Source: Kitasatospora sp. CB01950 (lineage in GTDB: Bacteria > Actinomycetota > Actinomycetes > Streptomycetales > Streptomycetaceae). From it: DNA of 64,000 bases. Positions 50,519-57,642 of the stretch are shown piece by piece. Both the position numbers and the translations under genes were made by a program. Every line of letters starts with the position of its first letter. Within the stretch, counting starts at the first letter, position 1. The notes below the pieces were generated by a model. That model worked only from the letters and a program-made list of their open reading frames with translations. It did no database searches and was not told where the DNA came from. The stretch is taken from the NCBI RefSeq assembly GCF_001905465.1, contig NZ_LISX01000005.1, positions 431,386 through 495,385 on the forward strand. The letters run 5' to 3'.

Positions 50519-50542
50519 CGCGGGTGAGCCTGGTCACCCGCG
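50519..50542 (-). terminator. Hairpin after the 64-aa gene, with CRP-like core
   Basis: CGCGGGTGA/TCACCCGCG, 9 bp with a 6-nt loop, 71 nt after the stop at 50614. The core GTGAGCCTGGTCAC also fits the GTGA-N6-TCAC pattern of CRP sites and may serve the hydrolase gene instead. Confidence 0.45.
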
Positions 50543-50613
50543 GGCAGGCCGAGCGGGCGGCGCAGGGAGGCCTCCCACCCGTCTTGGCGTGCCGTCGGCG
50601 ACCCGACGCGACG

Positions 50614-50808
50614 TCAACCCGCGATCGACGCGATGGCCTTGGAGACGGAGGTGAGGAACTGCTGGATCGGACCGGCCATGGTCGACTGGCTGAGCATGAA
50701 GCCGAACAGCGCGGCGACGATGGCGTGCCCGGACTTCAGCTGCTTGTTGCGAATGAAGATCGCGACGATGATGCCGAACAGGACAAGCGCGGAGACGGAG
50801 AAGGCCAC
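50614..50808 (-). CDS. Small two-helix membrane protein
   Basis: 64 aa from GTG 50808 (GAGGAAG upstream). Helix 1 (residues about 2-19, FSVSALVLFGIIVAIFI) is followed by a basic loop RNKQLKSG, helix 2 (about 28-42) and an amphipathic end QQFLTSVSKAIASIAG. It resembles small membrane proteins common in Streptomyces genomes and plasmids, but I cannot name a family. Its 388-nt upstream gap contains a TGGGAGCC/GGCTCCCA hairpin. Confidence 0.65.
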   Translation of the reverse strand: MAFSVSALVLFGIIVAIFIRNKQLKSGHAIVAALFGFMLSQSTMAGPIQQFLTSVSKAIASIAG

Positions 50809-51196
50809 CGGGACTCACTTCCTCGATTCATGGCGGGGGTTCGGGTGGGAGCCGCCGATGGCTCCCAGGCGGAAACCGGCCCCTGCCCCCCGTGTCCCCA
50901 CCACTCCATCCGGACTCAGTGTGGTCGCTCGTGCTGAGTGCGTAAAGGACTTGCCCGGTCGCCCGGGGCCCCAACCCGGCTGGTAGGACTGATTTTCGCC
51001 GACCGCGACGATAGCGGACGGGTTCTGACGTCCCGTCGGTGGGCGGTGGTCCGCCCAGGCCGGCGCGGCAAAGCGGCAGGCAGATCCGCCATCGCCGCCG
51101 TCTCCGGGCGGCGTACCGGAATTGGCCGAAGATCAACGCCCGGGTTTGACACTCCGTGGGCACTCCGCGCTCACCGCACCTGCACGACAGGCGAGT
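50809..51196 (-). other. Gap between the SpoIIE-type gene and the 64-aa gene
   Basis: A 388-nt stretch with no gene. A TGGGAGCC/GGCTCCCA hairpin (50846-50867) lies 38 nt before the 64-aa gene start. The rest shows no clear promoter; a TTGACA near 51145 on the plus strand has no matching -10. Confidence 0.4.
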
Positions 51197-52408
51197 TCAG
51201 CGGCGCCAGATCAGCAGCACCGCGCGGTCGTCGTTGACGTGTTTGGCGACGGTGTCGATCAGCCGGACCGCGGCGCCGTGCCGGACCGCCACGGGGACGG
51301 TGGCGACCAGCCGGTCGGCCTCGCCCATCAGCCGGTCCATGCCCTCCGCGAGGTCGCGGCCGGGGATCTCCACCATGCCGTCGGTGCACAGCATCAGGAC
51401 GTCGCCGGGGCCGAGGACGCCGCGCACCCCTTCGAACTTGGCCTCGTCGTAGACGCCGAGCAGCGGGCCCTCGGCCTCCTTGACCTCCCAGTACCCGGCG
51501 CCGGCCAGCCGGTGCATGCCGGGCAGGTGGCCGGCCGAGAGCAGTTCGTACTCGCCGGTGTCCAGGTCGACCACCAGGTGCACGGCGGTGGCGAAGCCCT
51601 CCGCCCAGTCCTGGCGCAGCAGGTAGCCGTTGGCGGCGGGCAGGAAGTCGTGGGCGGGCAGCGAGCCGAGCAGCCCGCCGAACGCGCCGGACAGCAGCAG
51701 GGCGCGGCTGCCGGCGTCCATGCCCTTGCCGGAGACGTCGGCCAGGACGACTTCGAGCATCCGCCCGCCGGGGCCGGTGCGGGCGGCGGCCATGAAGTCG
51801 CCGGAGAAGGACTGGCCGCCGGCCGGGCGCAGCGCGGTGTCGGTGTGCCAGCCGTCGGGCAGTTGCGGGATGCGGCCCTGGACCCGGATCCGCTCGCGCA
51901 GGTCGAACAGCATGGTGGAGCCGCCGCGCCAGGGCACGCCGATCCGGCGGCGGAACTGGGCGACCAGCAGTCCGGCGACGCCGACCGCGCCGACCACCAG
52001 CGCGGCTCCCGGGGTCACGCCGTGGGCGTAGGCCTCGGGCCGCGCGCTGGCGACGCGCTCGCCGGTGTGCACCAGGGACTCGGTGACCAGCCCGGCGGCG
52101 GCGACGGCGTACAGCAGCACCAGGGTGCCGGGGCGCAGCAGCAGCGCGCCGGCCAGCACCGGCAGCACCAGGGCGGTGGGCGGGGCCCAGTCGGGGGCCG
52201 CGATGTTCAGCAGGACCAGGACGGGCACCGCGAGGGCGAGGGCGGCGAACGCCCACCAGTCGGCGCCGTCGCCGCGGAAGTAGTCGACTCCGGTGCGGCG
52301 CAGCCTGCGTCGGGCCCGGTACAGCGCCGCGCGCAGCCGGGCCGTCACGGGCTCGCGGGACGGTCCGCCGTCCCGGCCCGTCGCTGTGGGACGCGCTCTG
52401 CCGGCCAT
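51197..52408 (-). CDS. Membrane PP2C-type (SpoIIE/RsbU) serine phosphatase
   Basis: 403 aa from ATG 52408. Three or four membrane helices lie in residues about 48-145. The PP2C-SpoIIE domain fills about 170-403, with metal-binding aspartates in GDFMAAA, VVLADVSGKGMDA, LMLCTDGMVE and NDDRAVLLIW. Such enzymes dephosphorylate anti-anti-sigma factors in partner-switching networks. No sensor PAS/GAF domain, kinase or STAS partner is encoded nearby, so the target is unknown. TAAGGT 8 nt before the ATG suggests a leaderless start. Confidence 0.9.
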   Translation of the reverse strand: MAGRARPTATGRDGGPSREPVTARLRAALYRARRRLRRTGVDYFRGDGADWWAFAALALAVPVLVLLNIAAPDWAPPTALVLPVLAGALLLRPGTLVLLYAVAAAGLVTESLVHTGERVASARPEAYAHGVTPGAALVVGAVGVAGLLVAQFRRRIGVPWRGGSTMLFDLRERIRVQGRIPQLPDGWHTDTALRPAGGQSFSGDFMAAARTGPGGRMLEVVLADVSGKGMDAGSRALLLSGAFGGLLGSLPAHDFLPAANGYLLRQDWAEGFATAVHLVVDLDTGEYELLSAGHLPGMHRLAGAGYWEVKEAEGPLLGVYDEAKFEGVRGVLGPGDVLMLCTDGMVEIPGRDLAEGMDRLMGEADRLVATVPVAVRHGAAVRLIDTVAKHVNDDRAVLLIWRR

Positions 52409-52573
52409 GGGGACCGACCTTATCCACCGGCGGTGCGTGCGTCGACGGCCCGGGTGGCACCGAGTGCAGCGGGAGTGGCACGCTCCGGCGGGTTTCGGCC
52501 GTGCGGGGGCGCCCGCGACATGCGCGCGACAAATCGCTCGCACGGTTCCGGATCCGGTGATAGGCAGGGCCTC

Positions 52574-53827
52574 ATGACGACTCGACACCCCCGACTGACC
52601 GTGCGGCCGCTGCAGGCCGAGGAGTGGAACACCTGGTACGACAGCCTGCTGGTGGCCTTCGGCGGCACTGAGGAGCCGCCCGAGGAGCGGTCGCTGTGGC
52701 GCGAGTTGACGGAGGTGGAGCGCTCGCTGGCGGCCTGCGAGGGCGAGCGGATCGTCGGCAGCGCCTCCGCGTTGAGCTTCCGGGTGGTGGTGCCGGGCGG
52801 TGCGGTGCTGCCGGCGGCGGGCGTGACGATGGTGGGCGTGCTGCCCACCCACCGGCGGCGCGGCGCGCTGACGGCCCTGATGCGCCGCCAGTTGGACGAC
52901 GTGCACGCGGCCGGGGAGCCGCTGGCGGTGCTGACGGCGTCCGAGCCGCCGATCTACGGGCGCTTCGGCTACGGCCAGGGCACCCGCAAGGTGACGGTGT
53001 CGATGACCCGCGGCCGGGTGCGGGTGCACACCCCGGAGCAGCAGGGCGAGTTGGTGCTGCGGCTCGCGGACCCGGCCGCCGAGCTGGCCCGCTGCGAGGA
53101 GCTGTACGCCCGCCTGGCCACCCGCCGTCCGGGCACCCTGGTGCGGCAGCCGGGCTGGGAGAAGCTGCCGGTGCTGGACGCGCCGGGCTCCCGCGACGGC
53201 TTCTCCCCGCTGCAGTCGGTGGTGGCGGAGGACCCGAACACGGGCGAGCTGCTCGGCTACGCCCGGTACGCGGTGAAGAGTGACTGGAACGAGCGGGGTG
53301 CGGCCGGCGTGGTCCGGGTCCGCGTGGTGCAGGCGGAGCAGCCGTGGGTGTACGCCCGGCTGTGGGAGTTCCTGCTCGACCTCGACCTGACGGAGCGGGT
53401 GGAGGCGTACAACCTGCCGGCCGACGACCCGCTGCTGCACCTGGTGTCGGACGTCCGGCACCTGGCGCCGCGCCTGGTGGACGCCATGTTCGTGCGGCTG
53501 GTGGATCTGCCGAGGGCGTTGGAGGCGCGCGGCTGGGCGCAGCCGGTGGACGCGGTGCTGGAAGTCACCGACGCGTTCTGCCCGTGGAACGCGGGCCGTT
53601 GGCGGCTGACGGCCGCACCGGGCAAGCCGGCGTCCTGCGTGCCGACCGACGATCCGGCCGATCTTGCGCTGGACGTACGGGAGTTGGGCTCGGCGTACCT
53701 GGGCGGCACCGCGCTGTCGGCGCTGGCCGCGGCGGGCCTGGTGCGGGAGTTGCGGCCGGGTGCGCTGGAGTCGGTGTCGGCGGCGTTCCGTTCGGGGCTG
53801 GAGCCCTGGCTGCCGCACGGCTTCTGA
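52574..53827 (+). CDS. GNAT acetyltransferase, Eis-like
   Basis: 417 aa from ATG 52574. An N-terminal GNAT domain has the acetyl-CoA loop VGVLPTHRRRGALTALM, then FGYGQGTRKVTV, a second GNAT-like domain, and a C-terminal sterol-carrier-like domain. This is the three-part plan of the Eis family. Eis of mycobacteria acetylates aminoglycosides and proteins at several positions; the substrate here is not predictable. The gene is divergent from the SpoIIE-type phosphatase and convergent with rpiB. Confidence 0.9.
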   Translation: MTTRHPRLTVRPLQAEEWNTWYDSLLVAFGGTEEPPEERSLWRELTEVERSLAACEGERIVGSASALSFRVVVPGGAVLPAAGVTMVGVLPTHRRRGALTALMRRQLDDVHAAGEPLAVLTASEPPIYGRFGYGQGTRKVTVSMTRGRVRVHTPEQQGELVLRLADPAAELARCEELYARLATRRPGTLVRQPGWEKLPVLDAPGSRDGFSPLQSVVAEDPNTGELLGYARYAVKSDWNERGAAGVVRVRVVQAEQPWVYARLWEFLLDLDLTERVEAYNLPADDPLLHLVSDVRHLAPRLVDAMFVRLVDLPRALEARGWAQPVDAVLEVTDAFCPWNAGRWRLTAAPGKPASCVPTDDPADLALDVRELGSAYLGGTALSALAAAGLVRELRPGALESVSAAFRSGLEPWLPHGF

Positions 53828-53843
53828 CCGGCCGCCCGCAGCA

Positions 53844-53887
53844 CGCACCGCGCCCGCCCGGGTCGACTCCCGGGCGGGCGCGGTGCG
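53844..53887. terminator. Bidirectional terminator between the Eis-like gene and rpiB
   Basis: A 19-bp perfect stem (53844-53862/53869-53887) with a 6-nt loop, between converging genes. Confidence 0.85.
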
Positions 53888-53898
53888 TTGCGGGTGGA

Positions 53899-54384
53899 TC
53901 AGCCCTGCGGGTGGTGGGCCGGGACGGGCGGCAGCTCACCGGTGGTCTCGTACTCGGAGAGCATCTCGATCCGGCGGGTGTGCCGGGGCTCGCCGCTGTA
54001 CGGGGTGTTGAGGAAGATCTCGACGAACTCGGTGGCCTCGTCCAGGGTGTGCATCCGGCCGCCGACCGAGATCACGTTGGCGTTGTTGTGCTCGCGGCCC
54101 AGGGCGGCGGTCTGCTTGCTCCAGGCCAGCGCGGCGCGGACGCCCTTGACCTTGTTGGCGGCGATCGCCTCGCCGTTGCCGGAGCCGCCGATCACCACGC
54201 CCAGCGCCTCGGGGTCGGTGGCGGTGCGCTCGGCCGCCCGGAGGCAGAACGGCGGGTAGTCGTCCTCGGCGTCGTAGATGTGCGGGCCGCAGTCGACCGG
54301 CTCGTGCCCGGCCCCCTTCAGCCACTCGACGAGGTGGTTCTTCAGTTCGTATCCGGCGTGGTCGGAGCCCAGGTAGACGCGCAT
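53899..54384 (-). CDS. rpiB: Ribose-5-phosphate isomerase B
   Basis: 161 aa from ATG 54384. It interconverts ribose 5-phosphate and ribulose 5-phosphate. It opens MRVYLGSDHAGYELK; the active-site stretch VIGGSGNGEAIAANKVKGVRAA is of the mycobacterial type, with a Glu where E. coli RpiB has its catalytic Cys region. REHNNANVISVGGR is typical too. It lies downstream of bioY, 69 nt away, on the same strand. Confidence 0.95.
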   Translation of the reverse strand: MRVYLGSDHAGYELKNHLVEWLKGAGHEPVDCGPHIYDAEDDYPPFCLRAAERTATDPEALGVVIGGSGNGEAIAANKVKGVRAALAWSKQTAALGREHNNANVISVGGRMHTLDEATEFVEIFLNTPYSGEPRHTRRIEMLSEYETTGELPPVPAHHPQG

Positions 54385-54453
54385 GGACACGAGTGTGACA
54401 TGCCACCGGGCCCGCACCCCGACAGGGGCGGCGGGCCCGGTTCGGACACGTCG

Positions 54454-55050
54454 TCAGCGTCGGCCGACGAGCTTCCAGGTGAGCGGCAGGGCGCCCATCG
54501 CGAGGGCCATCTTCAGCGCGTCGCCGATCAGGTACGGGTACATGCCGAGGCCGGCGGCCTTGGCCAACGGGACGTCCAGGGCGAACGCCAGGTACGGCAC
54601 GCCGACCGCGTAGATCACCAGGCTGCCGAGCGCCATCGCGCCGGCGGTGCGCAGCGGGCTGCGGTCGGCGCCGCGGCGGGCCAGCGCGCCGGTGAGGGCG
54701 GCGGCCAGCACGAAGCCGATCACGTAGCCGAAGGTGGCCATGCCGGCGCCGGAGGTGCCCTCGGCGAACCAGGGCAGCCCGGCCGCGCCGGCGGCCAGGT
54801 AGAGGCCGAGGGCGGCGGCGCCGCGGCGGGCGCCGAGGGCGGTGCCGACCAGCAGCGCGGCGAAGGTCTGGCCGGTCACCGGCACCGGGGAGCCCGGCAC
54901 GGGGACGGACAGCTGGGCGGCGATGCCGGTCAGCGCGGCGCCGCCGGCCACCAGGGCCAGGTCGCGGGCCCGCGCGCCGATCCGGGTGGCCGCCTGCGGC
55001 AGCAGGTCGGCGAGGACGGCGGTGGACGGTGTCGGCGCGGCGATGGCCAT
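54454..55050 (-). CDS. bioY: BioY family biotin transporter (substrate-binding S component)
   Basis: 198 aa from ATG 55050 (GGGAG upstream). Six membrane helices with the BioY signatures VPVPGSPVPVTGQTFAALLVG, LGARRGAAALGLYLAAGAAGLPWFAEG and GYVIGFVLAAALTG, and KMALAMG near the end. BioY binds biotin in the membrane and works alone or with an ECF energy module. No bioM/bioN genes are in the window. The upstream gap is shared with the divergent permease. Confidence 0.94.
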   Translation of the reverse strand: MAIAAPTPSTAVLADLLPQAATRIGARARDLALVAGGAALTGIAAQLSVPVPGSPVPVTGQTFAALLVGTALGARRGAAALGLYLAAGAAGLPWFAEGTSGAGMATFGYVIGFVLAAALTGALARRGADRSPLRTAGAMALGSLVIYAVGVPYLAFALDVPLAKAAGLGMYPYLIGDALKMALAMGALPLTWKLVGRR

Positions 55051-55327
55051 GGCTGCTCCCGGGATCCGATGAGGGTGATCACCTGTGAACCTACGCTGCG
55101 TCAGGGCCCCGCCACCGCGTCGGAGCGCGACAAAGCCGACCGGGCCCGGCTTGTCGGGTCCGGCCTGTGACCAAGCCCTCACGACCGCATACGGTGGTGG
55201 GGCGATCACTGTCCGTCGGGAGGGCGTCCGGATGCCGGTCCCGGTTGGGGCGTTCACGTCATATGCCGAATAGTGGACAGACCCCATCGAAATGGTCGGG
55301 CAGTCACACAGTCTGGAACCCCTCCGC

Positions 55328-56728
55328 ATGACCCGCACTCCCCCCTCCGCCAAGGCGTCCGCCCGGCCGGCCGCCGACGGCGCCGCCGAGGACACCGGTC
55401 TGGCGCACGGACTCAAGCAGCGCCATCTGTCGATGATCGCGCTGGGCGGCGTGATCGGCGCAGGGCTGTTCGTCGGCTCCGGCTCCGGCATCGCCGCCGC
55501 CGGTCCGGCCGTGGTGCTCGCCTTCGCCGCCTCCGGGCTGCTGGTGATGCTGGTGATGCGGATGCTCGGCGAGATGTCCGCGGCCCGGCCCGCCTCCGGC
55601 TCGTTCTCGGTGCACGCCGACCGGGAGATAGGCCCGTGGGCCGGCTTCACCGTCGGCTGGCTGTTCTGGATACTCCTGTGCGTCGGCGTCGCGGTGGAGG
55701 CGATCGGCGCGGCCGGCATCGTCTCCGACTGGCTGCCCGCCGTGCCCTCCTGGGCCTGGGTCGCGATCTTCATGGCCTTCTTCTGCGTCACCAACCTGGC
55801 GGCGGTGCGCAACTTCGGCGAGTTCGAGTTCTGGTTCGCCGCGATCAAGGTGCTGGCGATCAGCGCCTTCCTGGTGATCGGCGTGCTGGCCGTGCTCGGC
55901 CTGCTGCCCGGCACCGCCTCCCCCGGCGCCGCCAACCTGACCGGCCACCACGGCTTCCTGCCGCACGGCGCGAGCGGCCTGGTCACCGGCCTGCTCGCCT
56001 CGGTCTTCGCGTACGGCGGCCTGGAGACCGTCACCATCGCCGCCGCCGAGTCCGAGAACCCCCGGCGCAGCGTGGCCGTCGCGGTACGCACCGCGATGTG
56101 GCGGATCGCGCTGTTCTACGTCGGTTCGATGGCGGTCATCGTGACGCTGGTGCCGTGGGACGACCCGTCCGTCGTCCGGCCCGGGCCGTACGTGGCGGTG
56201 CTGCAGACCCTGGGCATCCCGGGGGCGGCGCAGCTGATGAACGTGGTGGTGCTGATCGCGCTGCTGTCCGCGATGAACGCCAACATCTACGGCTCGTCCC
56301 GGATGGCGCACTCGCTGGTCGCCCGCGACCACGGCCCGCGTGCGCTGGCCCGGCTGTCCGGCGGCGTCCCGCGGCGCGCGGTGCTGGCGTCCTGCGCGTT
56401 CGGGTTCCTGGCGGTGCTGCTGTCCTACTGGTGGCCGGAGACGGTCTTCAGCTGGCTGCTCAACATGGTCGGCGCCGCCGTCCTGGTGGTCTGGGCGTTC
56501 ATCGCCGTCGCCCAGCTCCGGATGCGGCGCAAGGTGTCCGCCGACCGGCTCCCCGTCCGGATGTGGGCGTTCCCGTACCTGACGTACACCGCGCTGGCGG
56601 CGATCGCGGTCATCCTGGTCCTGATGACTCTCGACCCCGCGAACCGCATCCAGCTCTACTTCACCGCCGGCCTGACGATCGCCCTGGCCGCCGCCGGTTT
56701 CCTGCGGAACCGCGCCCGGGCCGTCTGA
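55328..56728 (+). CDS. Amino-acid permease, APC family (GabP/AnsP type)
   Basis: 466 aa from ATG 55328; an ATG 12 codons earlier is also in frame and neither has a strong ribosome site. Twelve membrane helices are visible. The family start LKQRHLSMIALGGVIGAGLFVGSG is a strong match to amino acid:proton symporters such as GABA permease. ENPRRSVAVAVRTAMWRI and NANIYGSSRM are also typical. The substrate cannot be fixed. It is divergent from bioY and ends at a shared terminator. Confidence 0.9.
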   Translation: MTRTPPSAKASARPAADGAAEDTGLAHGLKQRHLSMIALGGVIGAGLFVGSGSGIAAAGPAVVLAFAASGLLVMLVMRMLGEMSAARPASGSFSVHADREIGPWAGFTVGWLFWILLCVGVAVEAIGAAGIVSDWLPAVPSWAWVAIFMAFFCVTNLAAVRNFGEFEFWFAAIKVLAISAFLVIGVLAVLGLLPGTASPGAANLTGHHGFLPHGASGLVTGLLASVFAYGGLETVTIAAAESENPRRSVAVAVRTAMWRIALFYVGSMAVIVTLVPWDDPSVVRPGPYVAVLQTLGIPGAAQLMNVVVLIALLSAMNANIYGSSRMAHSLVARDHGPRALARLSGGVPRRAVLASCAFGFLAVLLSYWWPETVFSWLLNMVGAAVLVVWAFIAVAQLRMRRKVSADRLPVRMWAFPYLTYTALAAIAVILVLMTLDPANRIQLYFTAGLTIALAAAGFLRNRARAV

Positions 56729-56735
56729 CAGCAGC

Positions 56736-56768
56736 GGTCCCCGCGCCCCTGGCAGGGGCGCGGGGACC
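56736..56768. terminator. Bidirectional terminator after the permease
   Basis: GGTCCCCGCGCCCCTG/CAGGGGCGCGGGGACC, 16 bp with a very tight loop, lies between converging genes. Confidence 0.85.
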
Positions 56769-56819
56769 TGCACGGATGTGGCCGAGGGTGTTCGCACAGC
56801 CGTCCGCGCACCGGACGGA

Positions 56820-57455
56820 CTACTCGAACGACGGCCCCGCGGTCCGCGTCCGCTTGATCTCGTAGAACCCGGGCGTCGAGGCCACCAGCAGCGTCCCGTC
56901 CCAGAGGCGGGCCGCGGCCTCGCCCCGCGGGGCGGGGGTGACGACCGGACCGAAGAAGGCGACCCGCTCGCCGTCGGCGCCGTCCACGGCGATGACCGGG
57001 GTGCCGACGTCCTCGCCGACCAAGCCGATGCCCTCCGCGTGGGAGGCGCGCAGCTTCTCGTCGTGGGCGTCGGTGTCGGCCGCGTCCGCGAGCTCCTCGG
57101 GCAGCCCGGCCGCGGCGAGGGCGGCGACCACGGTCTCCCGGGTGTTGGGCAGGCCCTGGTTGTGGAAGCGCAGGCCGAGCTCGGTGTAGAGGCGGCCGAG
57201 CACCTCCTCGCCGTACTGCTCGGCGGCGGCGATCAGCACCCGGACCGGGCCCCAGCCGGCGGCCAGCAGCTCGCGGTACTGCTCGGGCAGGTCGTCGCGC
57301 TTCTCGTTGAGGACGGACAGGCTCATCACGTGCCAGCGGACGTCCACCGGGCGGAGCTTCTCGACCTCCAGCATCCAGCGCGAGGTCATCCAGGCCCAGG
57401 GGCAGATCGGGTCGAACCAGAAGTCGGCGGTCTTGCGGCTGTCTGCAGTGCTCAC
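56820..57455 (-). CDS. Mycothiol-dependent nitroreductase/DsbA-like protein, Rv2466c family
   Basis: 211 aa from GTG 57455 (GAGGA upstream). The thioredoxin-like fold of the Rv2466c family is clear: DFWFDPICPWAWMTSRWMLEVEKLRPVDVRWHVMSLSVLN, then PNTRETVVAALAAAGLP and VGTPVIAV with the cis-Pro. The active site reads CPWA, not the CPWC I recall for M. tuberculosis Rv2466c, so the second cysteine is alanine. It likely uses mycothiol to reduce disulfides or nitro compounds. A sigma-R-type promoter sits 58 nt upstream, fitting a thiol-stress role. Confidence 0.9.
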   Translation of the reverse strand: MSTADSRKTADFWFDPICPWAWMTSRWMLEVEKLRPVDVRWHVMSLSVLNEKRDDLPEQYRELLAAGWGPVRVLIAAAEQYGEEVLGRLYTELGLRFHNQGLPNTRETVVAALAAAGLPEELADAADTDAHDEKLRASHAEGIGLVGEDVGTPVIAVDGADGERVAFFGPVVTPAPRGEAAARLWDGTLLVASTPGFYEIKRTRTAGPSFE

Positions 57456-57512
57456 GGGCGGCGTCCTCGGAAGTCGACGGTCGAGAGGTGCGGAGTGTCC
57501 CCCTCGGAGCTG

Positions 57513-57539
57513 CAACCCGGGGGCTTCCCTGATGATTCC
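57513..57539 (-). promoter_or_regulatory. Sigma-R-type promoter of the Rv2466c-family gene
   Basis: On the minus strand GGAAT (57535-57539), an 18-bp spacer and GTTG (57513-57516) match the SigR/SigH consensus GGAAT-N18/19-GTT exactly. The start site would be near 57506, 50 nt before the GTG. SigR responds to disulfide stress in Streptomyces; its mycobacterial counterpart SigH is reported to control Rv2466c. Confidence 0.75.
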
Positions 57540-57642
57540 TCACCCAGTGCAATGGCACAGCGGGGGGAGCGTGAAAGGATGCCCCCCACGGGGTGCCATG
57601 AACACTCCGAAAGCCGTGTGTTCCGTACAGAGGAGTGCCGCC

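Larger units (their letters stand above)
50084..50613. other. 530-nt regulatory gap of the M23 gene
   Basis: No gene. On the minus strand it holds the c-di-AMP riboswitch (50101-50272) and, further upstream, the hydrolase promoter, which I could not place. A CGCGGGTGA/TCACCCGCG hairpin (50519-50542) contains GTGA-N6-TCAC, a CRP-like core. Confidence 0.55.
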
